This document shows, piece after piece, positions 20,299 through 33,659 of a DNA stretch of 64,000 nt; position 1 is the stretch's first letter, and every line of letters begins with the position of its first letter. The DNA comes from Nageia nagi (Eukaryota; Pinophyta). A program made the translations under genes and the position numbers. The stretch is from NCBI GenBank assembly GCA_050084985.1, contig JBITNC010000001.1:184698001-184762000 (forward strand), given 5' to 3'. Below the pieces are notes generated by a model that worked only from the letters and a program-made list of their open reading frames with translations, was not told where the DNA came from and did not search any database.

Positions 20299-23200
20299 AT
20301 AATATAAGAAAAAAACAAATTTGGGCATCCAAATCTACCATTATGGGATAAATTTTCAAGGATAACTTTCTTACTTTTCTTCTAATACTTTGAATTTACA
20401 CTTTGATTATCTTTTATCCCAAAAGCATCAAACCATATTCAAAGTGGGGTATCTATTAATACCTAAAAAGAAATTTTAATTTAATTAAAACACCCTTTTA
20501 GATATTCAAAGTAATTTATTTAATTTATTAAATAAATACTCCTATCAATGTGCATTCACATCTATCTTTATGTTTTATGATAACAGGATGGTTTGGCATC
20601 ACAATAAGCCTAAGGAGGAGCCTTAGCACTAGACCTATTACCTATAAATGTGGAGGGGTTATGCATGATCAAAGATATGATATGACAGGACATAATCTTG
20701 AATCCTTGATAGGTGCCAATATACTTGTGTTACTATTGATCAATGTTTCTTAATGCCACCTATCCTTTTTTAGATTTTGTTATACTATGAGATCTACATT
20801 CCTATGATATTGCATCCATTCATGAAGAATATTTCATGTATCAAAGGTGAGATGACAACATCGAGAAAAAGGATGAGGTATTCTAGAATATTAACCAGGG
20901 GTAGCACCATTGGGTTCCTAATATCAATGTTGGGTTGAGGTTGGATTTGTGGCTCCATTCTTCAGATAAGCTCATTGTTCATCCTCTTTATATTGGATAT
21001 CACCTTCATTTGTTGTTACAAGTAAAGTACACTTTCATAAGTCCAGGTCTTGTCATCATTCATGTCATCATTTTTTTATTATTTCATGGTTAATTGATTA
21101 AATTTAATATTATGTAAATAACCCTAATAATTATTATTTTGGTTATAACACATCTACCCTAATCTCTTTTTGAAGTTTATAAAACCAAAAGAAGTGGAGA
21201 ATGTGGTTGGATGAAATATTTGACACTTTATAAGGATGGTTTTTAGACCATACCTTAGTCATATTTTATATTTTATATTTACCTTTTCATAGTAAATTTA
21301 TTTATTAGTTATAGTTTATTACTATGATCGTATTGATTTACAAACATAAAATACATCAAATTATTCTAATTTCCTATGTACTAGCACATGAGTGGTAGTT
21401 AGATGTATTCATAATTTTTTTATCTTTTTTTATCTTACCATGTGTCTTTTATTCCATATAGATTTAAAATGTTCAGTATCATTATTGTTATAATGCTTAA
21501 TTTCCTTTTGAAAAATTAAATTCATTATAATATTGAGTTAAATATGTTTATGTTGGTGATGATTATAAAATAAAACATCACATTCACATTTGAAAAAATA
21601 ATATAGCATCATAAATATTTGTATAACCAAAAAGATGTATTTTCATTACTAATTCTTAATTGCATGTATATAACTATAAAATATGATTTCATATTATATT
21701 TTAAGCTATGTTATCCTCTAATGTTGTACTTGATTATGCTTGTCTTCTTGCTTTTCCTTATTCACTTCTTGATCTTGAATATGTTGAACTTGACATTCTT
21801 CCTCTCATCTCAATCAATTCTATTTGTGTTTTTAGTTCTTTCACTTTTCCATTTAATGCACTCAATTTCAATATCAAATCTATCGATTGAGTTTGTTTCT
21901 TTTATATATTTTCACATACTAATAATATATATATAACGATAATTCATACTTATTTTCCAATTCCTCTATTTTTGTATTTTTTTTCCAATATTTCTATCTT
22001 TGGATCTAGCATATCTACATATCATGTGGATTCATGTTAGTACTCTACTTTTAATATTTATTCTTATTCTATTTTCTTTATATGTTAGTAACCAAGCTAA
22101 GATTTAAATATTTTACCTCTATATTGCTCATCACTTACAGGTAACTCTACATAAAGTTTAGCATGTATATGATACCCCTCAATATCTTTATTCTCTTCCT
22201 CTTCTTCCTTTGAATTGTAAATGTCCTCCTCATTAGAATCTATAGATATTGAAAATTTACATTTATTTTAGTTATTTGATCAATAATAAATAGTATTAGA
22301 AATAACATATTTTACATGTTTTATGATCATTTGTTACTATATCGAAATTCAAACGATAAATAAATATTTAATTCAGAAAAATTATTAAAATAGTCAATAA
22401 ACTAACTAAATAATCAACATGCCCATGCTATAGTTAGTATATGGATCCTCAAATATATGTTTATAAAAATAAATTTGCAAATCATTTTTCACTTCTTCTA
22501 ACACTTTTTATCATTTAAGATTTCTAACACTATGACATTTGTGCATATTATGAGTTCTAAACTATAAAATTGCATTATTATGATCTTTAAAACCCTCAAT
22601 AAGAAAATCCACCATGAATACATCAATCCAAGCTAACCTAAGCCTTCTCCATGGTTCCTCTTAATACATGATCATTTTAATATCTTGAATTATATAGTAT
22701 TTTTAGTATTTTAATTTTTTTCTTACATGTATTCAAGAATACAATTTGAAGCATTCAAATCATTATACACATTGAAGGCAACTTGGGGCAAGAAAGGTGT
22801 CCTACAACTCTTTGAGGTATTTGGTCTTTATTTGCATATTAATTTCAATTAGATAGCTCATAATCATATTTGTATATAATTAGCTTACATTTATTTAATT
22901 CTCATCATACCCATTAGCATTAACTGGGTTCATCTTGGTATTTCATCTTGTGTGTATCTTAGATTATTTATATAATTCATCTACATTACCTTCTTGAGAT
23001 ATTGTAAAGATGTTTAATATTATATTTCTTGGCCATATATTAGAGTTAATCCATTTATCATATTTTTAACTATTTTTAGAATAAATCTTTCCTATATCAT
23101 ATAGGCATAAGCATTTTAGGCATATCTTTATATTCTCTACACTACTTGATTGGGTGTAAAGGGTTTTGGTATACTTCCCAACAAGAATTCTTAAACCCCA

Positions 23201-24880
23201 TCAAGTGATCACCTTGGGGTATTAAGGGAACAAAGGTGAGGATCACTTTAAATTATTTTGATTGCATTAGGGTGTATTTATTTACATTATGATAGGTGTA
23301 AATAAAAAAGAGCTTCAAAAGAATCATTTCTACACAAAAATATTTAATTCAAAAGGGCATTTCTATCCTTACAACTATTTTGTAAACTCTTTTCATTGTG
23401 TACTCAATTTCATTCTTAAATTTTTATAGGTTTTATTCTATTAGGACTAATTATTTCATGTTTCTTAGAGATTTTTAAGGTGTAGATTTTGGTGAACCCA
23501 ACATGAACACATGTATATACACATAAAAAATGGAGAGAGATTTCATTAAACCATATTTATTATTTTATGGTGTTATTAAATAATATTACTTTTTCCCTCT
23601 TTCACTATACTTACATTTCTTCATTACTACATAACTTCCTCAAGATAGCCTAAATAGCTAATGTGGTCTACAATGCATACATAATAATTGATATAAGAAA
23701 ATAATTAATATACTAGAGGAATGCTTACAAAGGTTAGAAAGTCTAACTTAACACTAGATAATTATAATATATTCTTAAAAGTCTCTATAGAATTTTTAGA
23801 AAATCCATTTTGTGCATATCTTATAACCATTGCAATATATGAAATTGTGTTGCATTGTGCATATCCTATGATCATTGTAGTTGATGAATATGTATTTGTA
23901 TCATGCATATTATTAAATAATTCTCAATCCTTGTGTACTTAAATTGATCATTACAATATTTAACATCTTGTTATATTGAATATACTTCCATATTATCTTA
24001 TTTATCAATGTTGATATATGCTCATAGGGGGAGATTACAACTTGAAAATATAGATAGTCACACTCTCCCTAAAAAATAAAATAGGAATATATGATAGGTA
24101 GTTGAGAATGTAAAAAAATGTAAGGAGCTAGTGAAAAATACATTACACAATAGTAAGTTCTTAAAATTTAAGAGTATTGTTCAATAGTGCTTAACATATT
24201 GGTAACTATCATGTATTGTAGAAAGTTCATATATTAGATGGACATGATCTTTTTTAGTGAGTGAGGAAGTTAATGATTCTTTGAACAATGAAAAAGGTAT
24301 GTAGACTACATAAAGAGTTTTCTTAATATGTTGGTTACTCATAGTTGTTATTCTATATGGCATAATCATATTTTGATGGTGCCTAATGTGTAGGTGTTGA
24401 TGACATAACATCATACAATATAAACTTTAAAAATTAAAGAATGATAGATCCAACAAGATTGGTAATGAAAGTGATCAATACAACAAGATAGAAAATTTTA
24501 GTGGGTATATCAATGAATCATGACTATAATTTTGGATTTTCAATTTTTAATTTGGCTAGTATAGCACATAGTGGATCCCACCTTAAAGCCAAAATTTAAT
24601 AAAAAAAATTAAATTTTTGACCCATATAACTGACCCTTATACATGATTTTTAATATATTAGCCTTCTTTTCTAAACTTATTTTAGCCCCTTCACCTTGAA
24701 ATTATAAAAATAAAAAATAATCCCACCTAAATACCCACTTATAAGTTAGTATATTTATATACATATCAAACTCCCTTTCCATACCACTACATAATAGAGG
24801 AGGCATCTATTACCTAACAACATTCAATTTGCACTCTTTTTGTGATATTTTGATTCAATAAAACATGATTAGAACATCCT
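20299..24880. other. Long stretch without recognisable genes
   Basis: The left part may be the 3' LTR of element II. I read no transposon or host domain here on either strand. Open stretches such as 21619-21936 translate to Leu/Ile/Phe-rich peptides, as expected from AT-rich DNA. At about 23185-23250 there is an imperfect inverted repeat (AGTGATCACCTT and AAGGTGAGGATCACT). Confidence 0.5.
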
Positions 24881-24884
24881 TAAT

Positions 24885-25330
24885 ACACCTAGGTCTAATC
24901 CTGCAATCTAATCAAAACCATATTTTTGCAAATAGGTTGGAATCATTTGCTTGCAACCAAGTTAGAGCCTACATCCAGGTAGGAAACATCTGCTTGCAAG
25001 TGGTTTAGGCCCAGTGTTTAGCTCAAGACCATTTTCTTGTAGGTAGGTTAGACCCTACCTTTGGGTTAGGAACACTTACCTATAACTAGGCTAAAACTTA
25101 TGTCTAGGTCAAAACCATTTTCTTGCATCACCATCTCCTTACATTTTAGGGATAATGAAACTTATGTCTAGGTTAGAACCATTTTCTTGCAATAAGATCA
25201 AAGCCTATAACCATATCAATACCTATAATCATATTAGAGCCTTCAATTGGATAGGAAACTACATCCAGGTTAGAAGCATTTTTAACAACTAGGCTAGGAC
25301 CATCTTGCTACAATTGGGTATGATCATCCT
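24885..25330 (+). repeat. Degenerate tandem repeats upstream of hAT gene
   Basis: About eight to ten diverged copies of a 45-60 bp unit built on ACCATTTTCTTGCAA, then TAGGTTAGAGCCTA and TGTCTAGGTTAGAA. Best copies lie at about 25025-25200. They stop just before the hAT coding sequence. hAT transposases bind repeated subterminal motifs, so this may be the subterminal region of the element; that is inference. Confidence 0.6.
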
Positions 25331-25369
25331 TTCTTAAAACATTCAATCATAATCCCATTTGATATAATG

Positions 25370-27477
25370 TCTACATCTAGTTCAGATGAAATCCCACCTA
25401 ATTTTGATAGTGATACAAAGCTTAGCGATAACAAATATGTAATATGAAACTCTTCCACAAAAATAAGGAGCATTTTATCATATTTTAAATAACCAAAAAA
25501 TGTAGAGAATCCAACCCCCATCATAGAAGGTAAATTCACTTTAAATATGTATTCTAAGTTATTTATAAATTCCACTATTTAATTAAGATAGTTCCAATGT
25601 GTTAAAAGTAAAAATATTTTTTTATAGAAAATACACCAAATGTGACTCCACTTGAAGGACATTTCTAATGATGAAATGTTGGATGAAATTCAACTAGACA
25701 TTATTTCCAATACATAAGAACCTACTAACAAGAGTAACGATAATCAAACAGGATATCAAGAACCCACAAGTAGCAAAAGGTCATCTAATAGAAAGAGAAA
25801 AAGAAAATGGATTATAGGTAGAACATTTTATGATGAATGGGTAGGAACATATCCTTTGATATAACCTGTAAAACTTGAAAATATTTTTGAAGAACTAACT
25901 AAATGTAAGTGTATTTGTTGTAGTTGGGTAACAAAAAATGCAACTAAAAAAGATACAATTCATAAATATTATGTGAAAAAAATGAGTATGAATAAGTAGA
26001 TGGTTAGCATATAAGGATTATTAAGAACAAAGATAAAATATAATTCCTTCATCTTAAGTATCAAGAGATGTATGAAAACGAGATGAAGAGAAGAAAGAAA
26101 ATTTCAAAAAATTTCTTAAAAGGGTGAAATAATAAATCAACATATGGGTAAAGTGAACCAGGATTTCTAAGACTATACAATTTTTTATTATATTTCAAAT
26201 TTTAAAAAATGGAAATCCTATTTTTGATATTTCATTATGTAAATAATTCTTGCATTTTATTGGTATAAAAAAAATTTAATTACCATAATACCATTGGTTT
26301 AAGAGTAATACATGGGATATTGCAAACAATATTGCAGCTATTGAGATGCAAGATTTACGAAAAAATATAAGAGATACAAAATTTATTTCATTATCCCTTG
26401 ATGAAGTGATGATTATTGATCATGATTATTTGGTTTTCTTACATGTTTACACCTTTCAAGAATTTGAACACATGAGATAATCTCATTTTCTAGTAATACA
26501 AAAATATCACAAAATTGAAATGCTAAAACTTATATGTAATCTCATTGTTTGTTATTTAAAGCACATAATAGAAATGAACAATTATGAAATAGATACCAAG
26601 TTGATATATGTAGGGCCTGATGGTGCATATGTAATGCAAGGAAACAAGAATGGAATTTGTGTTAAGCTTCAAATTAACTATACACCATACATGATAGAAA
26701 TTCATTGCATGGAACATAGAATGAATCTTTCTTATAAAATAGTTAGAAATTTTAAAATTGTTGCTAAGGTAGAATAATTGGTTCATGATATACATTCTTA
26801 TTTTGTACATAGTTCAAAATGGAATCTAGAGTTTCAAAAATTTGCAAAAAGGGAAATAGCTAGTAAAATAATACTAAACAATGTTGATACTAAATGGATT
26901 TCTTTGTATCTTCTTACACTTAGAGTATGCAAAGAATATGTCTCATTAAGTGGGTGTATGTGAAAAAATCAAACATAAGTTGATAAAGCAAAATATTTAC
27001 TATTAGGTTAACTTATATTGAGATATTACTTATTTTATGTGAAATTCTTCCAATTTGGAGGAAATACATAATGTGATAAAAACTAGTTTAAATAAGACAC
27101 ATATGAATTGTTGATTTTATAAGGGCAAGATAACATACTTTTCTTGCTTTAGATAATTTTTATCTTAGCAAGGATAATTTTATGGGTGATAGATTTGAGG
27201 CATTGAAATCTTTCATTGATTTGAAGCATCTAACAAGCTTCTTGAAATTCAATATGATGGGTAAACTTTGTATATCTATTCATGATAAATTGATTTTAAT
27301 GCACTATTATTATAGAAGAGATGATATTTTTATCAAGGATTAAGAATAAATGCCTATAAAATCATAATTATATGATAATAATATTTTTTATGTAAGAATA
27401 AAATTACGAAAGGTATCAAAAATAATGTCAAGTGAAATAAGAGATCGGTTTAGGAAGGATGATTTAGTGGAGTCAAT
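25370..27477 (+). pseudogene. hAT-superfamily transposase, 5' and middle part
   Basis: The plus strand starts MSTSSSDEIPPNFDSD at 25370, then acidic and Lys/Arg-rich stretches (SSNRKRKRKWI near 25785), a small Cys-rich zinc-finger-like part (CKCICC near 25907) and the catalytic region. Near 26390 ISLSLDEVMIIDHD holds the first acidic site; 26520-26777 reads YVGPDGAYVMQGNKNG and IEIHCMEHRMNLSYK; 26778-26963 reads FVHSSKWNLEFQKFAKRE and NNVDTKWISLY. This matches hAT transposases of the zinc-finger, DUF4371-like kind. Stops and frame changes are frequent. It is cut at 27477 by copia element IV and continues at 48517. Confidence 0.8.
27473..27477. repeat. Target-site duplication TCAAT, left copy (element IV)
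   Basis: TCAAT just before the LTR at 27478 is repeated perfectly at 48517-48521 just after the other LTR. The hAT reading frame runs on across the two copies, which confirms the insertion point. Confidence 0.9.
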
Positions 27478-27978
27478 TGAAGGATCTAATCCTAAAATAC
27501 TAAAATCCTAATATACCAAGATCACTTGAAAGCTCACTCTAACATCAATACTCAAAGCATAAACAATCTCAAAAATTGACACAAAATATAAATGGTTCCT
27601 TTAATATGGGAGTACATCCACTAACTAAGATATTTCTCATTCATAAAGATAACTCTCTTACAAGATCTATTTCTTTCTCTCCTAACATTAATTCTAGAGA
27701 ATAATTTTGCTTCAAATTTTGGTGAGTGGTCACAAGGAGAGGGCCTTGTATTTATAGGCCAAAATACTCCCTTGGATCACCCTTTTAACTATTATACAAA
27801 TATATAACATACTTCACCCTTTTACCCAAGGGGCATGCTCATGAGAAGGTGTGTAGGATAAGTTACATTATCATATTCACTTAAATACTTAAGGTATCTA
27901 GAGATACCTTTAATTATTGATAAATTTACAAATAATAATATTACAAAACCTTACAATAATGCATTATATATTCCAACA
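27478..27978 (-). repeat. 3' LTR of element IV
   Basis: On the minus strand it starts TGTTGGAATATATAATG at 27978 and ends CCTTCA at 27478. A minus-strand TATA box (TATAAATAC) lies at 27748-27756 inside GGCCTATAAATACAAGGCC, a perfect palindromic frame around the box. Confidence 0.9.
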
Positions 27979-28776
27979 CTCTTTCTTAATTGAGATAGAG
28001 TGAAGAAGAGAGAAGAAACATAGAGTTATCCTCCATACAGATACAATCAAAGATGATAATTTTTACATATTTATGAAGTAAGAAAGATCTTAATTTGAGA
28101 CTCACTACTTTACCATTCTAACAAATGGATTATAATATAATCATTAACCATAACTAGTTTTAAAGTACATAAAGTAGTCATCCAATTGAAAATTAACATG
28201 GTGAGTTTCCATGAACCTGCACACTTGAAATAAATAACCAACAATCTCAAAAAGAAACCTGCAAGCTACAAGTAGCTTAAAAAATAAGATCAATTAGATG
28301 TATCATGTACACATTCATATCAACAAAGATAAATAAATCAAGTAATGCCATCCATAAATTGATCAATGATGTACTATAAGTCATCATAAATATGTCAAGC
28401 CAATACTCATAGTCATCTATTGTATACAAAATATATGTTGATTATCATTAAAAATAGAGCATGACAAAATACACATATGAGTTCCTCACATATGGATAAC
28501 TAAATAATGTCAAAATACATATATAAGTTTCTCATATATGGATAATTGAATAGCAAAAAAAGAATCTATCATATGTACATATGAGTTCCTTCCACATGGA
28601 TAACTCAATAATGCTAACAATGGTCTATTATATGCTCAAGGTGTACAAATAGTTCATCACATAAGGAGAACTAACCAAGAAAGGTACATATATAAATCAA
28701 CACTATACAACTAAAAATCCTTTTCAAAATGAATTTGTCATCACAAATATGAATTCAATACAAGAATATAAACTTC
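27979..28776 (-). other. 3' untranslated region of element IV
   Basis: Non-coding. It shares blocks with the region beside the 3' LTRs of the non-autonomous elements (30072-30700 and 61174-61650), for instance GAGTTTCCATGAACCTGCA and AATCTCAAAAAGAA, showing common descent. Confidence 0.75.
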
Positions 28777-28789
28777 ATTCCCCCTTGAG
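28777..28789 (-). promoter_or_regulatory. Copia-type polypurine tract (element IV)
   Basis: Minus strand CTCAAGGGGGAAT, the same tract as in element III and likewise about 800 bp before the LTR. The repetition of this spacing in two elements says the long gap is a family trait, not damage. Confidence 0.7.
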
Positions 28790-29039
28790 GGTAACTTCAC
28801 CAGTTTGATAGAATCCCTAAGCCTACTGAATTGAGCTTTAAGAAGGGGCTTGGTGAACAAATTAGCTGAGTTCAAGGTAGATAGAAAATACTACAAGTGT
28901 ATGATGCCATCAATAACCTTCTCCCTAATGAAGTGGGCTTATATTTCCACATGTTTTATTCTTTGATGAAAAATAAGATTCTTACCCAAAGAAATAGTCA
29001 ATTGATTATTTGAAGAAATATAAGATAGATGAGCTTAGT

Positions 29040-29599
29040 CATATCTAGTTTCTTTTAGAATATGCCTAAGCCAAATAGCTTCCTAGGTCATAATAAATAT
29101 GGTTTGATATTCAACTTTTATGATGAAAAAATAAATAATAGGTTGCTTCTTAGAATTCCAAGAGATAGCACCTAAACTAATGCTAAATACATACACAAAG
29201 ATTGATTTTCTATCATCTCTATCTCCCCCATAGTTAGAATATAAGAACCCTAAGAGAATAAATGAGGGCACCTTGGAATACTTGAGCGTAAGATTCTTTA
29301 TCCTTGCAACATACTTCAAAATTTTCTTAATTGCATTAAGGTGTTCAAAATATGATCTTTGCATGAATCATTCCATCAGATTCACTACAAAGGAAATATT
29401 TGATCTTGAAAAAATCAATTAAAGAAGATTACAATTCATTACCTATAAGATAAGCATCTACCAATTGAGATTTGGAGCTAAGAGATAAAATTATTCTAAA
29501 GAATCATAATAAATTTTCATTCCTTTATTTTAAACTTTTGCAATATGTATGATATATATTTGGATTTACTAATATAAGTGCAATTCTTGTATTGGTACA
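29040..29599 (-). pseudogene. Ty1/copia RT end and RNase H (element IV)
   Basis: Minus strand 29364-29083 reads YFEHLNAIKKILKYVA, then YGGDRDDRKSI, then GAISWNSKKQPII and IKVEYQTI, aligning with the RNase H of element III; the helix Glu is kept in VEY. From 29599 to about 29520 the C-terminal RT segment (YISYILQKFKI) continues directly from the part at 34132 once element A is taken out. It ends at the stop near 29083 and leads to the polypurine tract. Confidence 0.88.
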
Positions 29600-29604
29600 C
29601 TTGC

Positions 29605-30071
29605 TAATGAAATTAAAGGATTCCATAAACCAACATCACCTTGAAGCTTCTCCATCAAATCTAACATTCATTCTTCTAGCAAAAAAAATAATCAATCACA
29701 TAAAAATAACACATCATGTATAGTGTTTCCTCTATATCTTATGAGTACATCCATTTTGAACCATCATTCTATTACTTCTCACAAGATAACTCTTCTACAA
29801 ATCCTCAATAAAGCTCTTACAAGAGCATTTCTACAACTCTATAAGATAAACATTACTATGATTGATCAAGTTACATAATATGAAGGGTACCTCTATTCAT
29901 AAGAAAAAAATCCACCCTTTAACTTTACTTTTACCCAAGGGTAAGGTTAAAGGTATTTCTATATTTATTCTTCTTTTTATATTTATTTTCTTAATACTTT
30001 AAGATATCTAAAGATACTTTAAGTATTAAGTGAATTTATATTAAAAAAATATTACATTACAATTTTCAACA
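29605..30071 (-). repeat. 3' LTR of element A
   Basis: On the minus strand it starts TGTTGAAAATTGTAATG after the purine tract AAAGGAGAG. The TATA site seen in the sister LTRs is changed here (CTATTCATA on plus). Confidence 0.85.
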
Positions 30072-30315
30072 CTCTCCTTTAATAAAATATTGATTATAGA
30101 TATAAAAAAGACAAAGAGAAAGAGTAAAAGAGAGTTTTCCTTCATAGAGATACAAGTGAAGATGAGAACTTTATATCTTTGAAAAAGTAATAGAATATAT
30201 ATGGTTATACAATGGATCAACTACTTAACTATTTTAACAAATGGTTTTATAATATAATCATTAACCAAAAAATGGTTTCTTTATACAAGAGTAATCATTC
30301 AACAACATGTTGATA

Positions 30316-30690
30316 TGATGAGCATCCATGAGCCTACATACTAGAAGTAACATGCAATTTTAAGAAGAACCTACAAGCTACAAATATTTCATAAACAATA
30401 TCAATTAGATACATCATATACACTCATATAACATAGATTTCATCTATATATTGATCAAAAATACCAAATCATCACATATGCATAATATTAAATATGACAG
30501 TGATGAGTTTCCATGAGCCTGCATACCTAAAATAACCTATAATCTCAAGAAGAACCTATAAACTACAAATATATCTTAAAAACTATCAATTAGATACATC
30601 ATATACACTCATATAAGATAGATATCATCCATAAACTAATCAAAAATACCAATTCATCACATATACATAATATTAAATATGACATACATC
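30316..30690. repeat. 185-bp tandem duplication in element A
   Basis: TGATGAGCATCCATGAGCC at 30316 recurs as TGATGAGTTTCCATGAGCC at 30501, and about 185 bases after each align. The family member at 61400 has a single copy, so the duplication is private to element A. Confidence 0.8.
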
Positions 30691-32743
30691 ATCAACTATA
30701 TATCACATGTGCATACTAAATAAAATATACCATCTATAATATGATATCAATAATATATATATGCATAACACTATCAGATGCATAATCAACCAAGTTATAT
30801 AAATGAATTTTCTACCAAATATATAAAAATATCATCAATAATTATAAAAAAAATTAATTTTTGATTTTTGTGTTTATTTTTATATTATTATTATGTATTT
30901 TTTGAGGGTATATGAATGTGTATGAAGATTTAATTATATTATAATATTTTATAATTTAATTATTCCCTTTGATAACAACTTCATCAAGAAATACTTATGT
31001 GACCATATTATTTAACCATGTCACAAATGATCAAAATATAACTTAAACTAAACCACTAAATTTAGATTTTTAAGCCATAAATACCAATTTGATGAAACAC
31101 AAAGCCAAGATTTATAATGCAAAGCATAAGATACATACAAACTAAACTTGATTTTACCAAGAGTGAGTAAAGATGCTATAATAAATAAACTTGACTTTAC
31201 CAAGAGTGAATCAAGATACCCAAGCCATAAATAAACAAACCTGATTTTACCAAGAGTGAATCAAGATGTCATCTTAACCATGTTACTAGTTAAGATGTAT
31301 ATGATGAAAAAAGGTAGCATTCATCTAATAAGAATGGGATTTTCTATTAAATATTGTAATATGAGAGAAGGGTGAACCTTTTTAACCACTTCATACACTA
31401 CAACTTGCTAACAAGTAGCAATGTGGTAAATAATCTATCATCATGGATATAACTTCCCAACATAGAAGTAAAAATATGGTAAACAATCTACTATCATTGA
31501 TATAAATTTTCAATGTGGTAAATAATGCACTATAATTCATCATGAATATGTTAAATCAACACTTATAGTAACAACCCTCCTAAGAATGAAATAAGCATTA
31601 CTTCAATCCATCTTGAGAAAAAAATCACCAACCTAAGTAATTAGGGTTTAGGTAAAAAATATCAATAAAGTATTTGATGAAAAATAAATACAAATTCCTA
31701 TCAAAATATACTTTTTAATAAAAACATGCATCAATTTTATACTTTCCCTTAAGGGTAACTTCATTAAAAATTGAAGCATATTACAAAGCTCTACAAATGT
31801 AGAGAGGAATGTATATTTCTCAAAGGTAGTACACTTCCTTTCCAAAGCAAGATTAATATTGCATTATCAATATCCTCAATAAGTCTTGTGGAGAAAGTTT
31901 AAAAACTTTTCACTTCAACAAGTATATTAACCAAGGTGCATAAGCAAAAATTTAAGGATTAATGCACAATAATTTTAATGTTAAGTAAGTTTACAAACTC
32001 TAATCCAACAAGAATATGTGCACAACCAAAAAAATCCATCCAACCAAGATAAAAATAATGTGCACAGTTAATGAGAATAATGATGTTTGAAGAAAGCTTA
32101 CATAAACTTTTTACTTCAAATAATGTGCATAACAAAATTAATTTTGAAAGTTTAAAAACTTTCATATCAACCATTGATAACAAATGTGTAGATATATATA
32201 AATATCAATTCAAATTTCTATGCACATAATAAATCTTTATGCAAAATAAATCAATGCAACCAATAAAGATTGTGCATATCAAAGTTTGAAATTTGTTTTA
32301 CCTAAATTTTCACTTCAAACACTATGCTCATCCAACCATTTCAAACATTAAACTTTATACATATTCACAACACATAGTGTGTATATTTAACCTTATGTAT
32401 TTAAAATTTTTTACTTACTTAGGAATAATTTTGCTTGAAAAACAAATATCCATGCACATGTGTGCATAACAATAACCATACATTAAGACAAAAAATATTA
32501 AACCATGTACTTAAAAATTTTAGTAACAATTCTCTTTTTTTATCTTAAACGTATGATTAATAAAGTTCTATCAAATAATTTGCACTAAAGTTAGAATTTA
32601 GTAAATTCTTATTTAAAAATATGCATATAAGTTACAATTTAGTCCATACTTAAAAGTGGGCAATTATCAACAATTTAAATCTTTGCTTAAAAATTATATT
32701 TAAAAATTGCATCATACTTTAAAAATTTAGGACTTAAATTTAA

Positions 32744-33000
32744 CTCATTAAAAAATTAAAAAGTCCACATTTTCTTTTTTAACTCATTAAAAATTTTCTC
32801 TTTTTTTTTAAAAAAAAAAAAAAAGATAAAAGAAGCTCATATTAAAGATGCTAAAATTAAAAAAATAACTCACTTAAAAAATTAGAAAATCCACCTTTCT
32901 TTTTTTAACTCATTAAAGATTACCTTTTTTTTTAAAAAAAATGATAAAAAAAGCTCATATTAAAGATGCTAAAATTAAAAAAGCAACTCATTTTTTTTTT
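32744..33000. repeat. 118-bp homopolymer-rich tandem repeat in element A
   Basis: AGCTCATATTAAAGATGCTA occurs at about 32834 and 32952 (offset 118), each followed by AAAATTAAAAAA and a TCC-T-run-AACTCATTAAA stretch. The relative at 63804 and 63910 has an offset of 106; the difference lies in A/T run lengths. Confidence 0.75.
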
Positions 33001-33644
33001 CTAAAAGAAAAAAAAAATTGTATTTAAAAAAAAACTTTTCTATTTATTTTTTAAAATAATAATAAAATTCTATTTTTTTAAGAGAATTTTTTTTTTTTTT
33101 TAGTAACAAATATATATAAATATATAAACTTTCATTTTTTTTCTATATAAAAATTATATATAAAAAATTTCATCAAATTTTTCATATATAAAATTGCAAG
33201 CATTTGTAACTTGTTACAAAAAAAAATTGTAACCTTTTGTTAATATAGCAAAATAATATTTTAACTTTCTTGCTAAAAAAGAACTTTTATTACAAAAATC
33301 ATAAATTAGATTTTTGTAAGCTTGCAACTTAGTAAAAAAAATTAGAAACACTATTTTTTTTTAAGATCTTGGATTCTAACCATATACCATATGTTAGATC
33401 TAACTTCAAATACTACTAACATGTTACTAACATAAAAAATGTTAGATCTTAGCCAATTACTCTACTATAAACATGTTAGTATAGATATCAAATTTCAACT
33501 TCAAAATAAGAAATTGAAATAGACTAACTATTGAAGTTTCAAATAAAAAATTGAAACAAGTTTAGAGGTTAGATATACCTTAAATTTAAGGAGAGTTACC
33601 TCAAACTTACCAAGTAGAAATTTGAAAATATTACCATAAGAATG

Positions 33645-33656
33645 GCTCTAATACCA
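33645..33656 (-). promoter_or_regulatory. Primer-binding site of element A
   Basis: Minus strand TGGTATTAGAGC, three bases from the 5' LTR. It is one base off the usual copia site TGGTATCAGAGC for initiator tRNA-Met and close to the site of copia IV. Confidence 0.8.
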
Positions 33657-33659
33657 TTT

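Larger units (their letters stand above)
30072..33644 (-). other. Non-coding interior of element A
   Basis: No domain readable. The part next to the 3' LTR resembles the 3' untranslated region of copia IV. Middle parts contain a CCTTAAGGGTAACTTCA block at about 31747 that resembles copia sequence beside the polypurine tract. The part towards the 5' LTR is extremely rich in A and T runs. The whole interior can be followed in the second member at 61174-64000. Confidence 0.75.

Noticed and set aside
20550-20753. Plus-strand open frame of 67 codons ending in a hydrophobic run
   Set aside because: No recognisable motif, and probably inside the 3' LTR of gypsy element II.
21619-21936. Plus-strand open frame of 105 codons, very hydrophobic
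   Set aside because: Leu/Ile/Phe/Tyr-rich peptides are what AT-rich DNA gives by chance; no motif, no neighbours, no start context.
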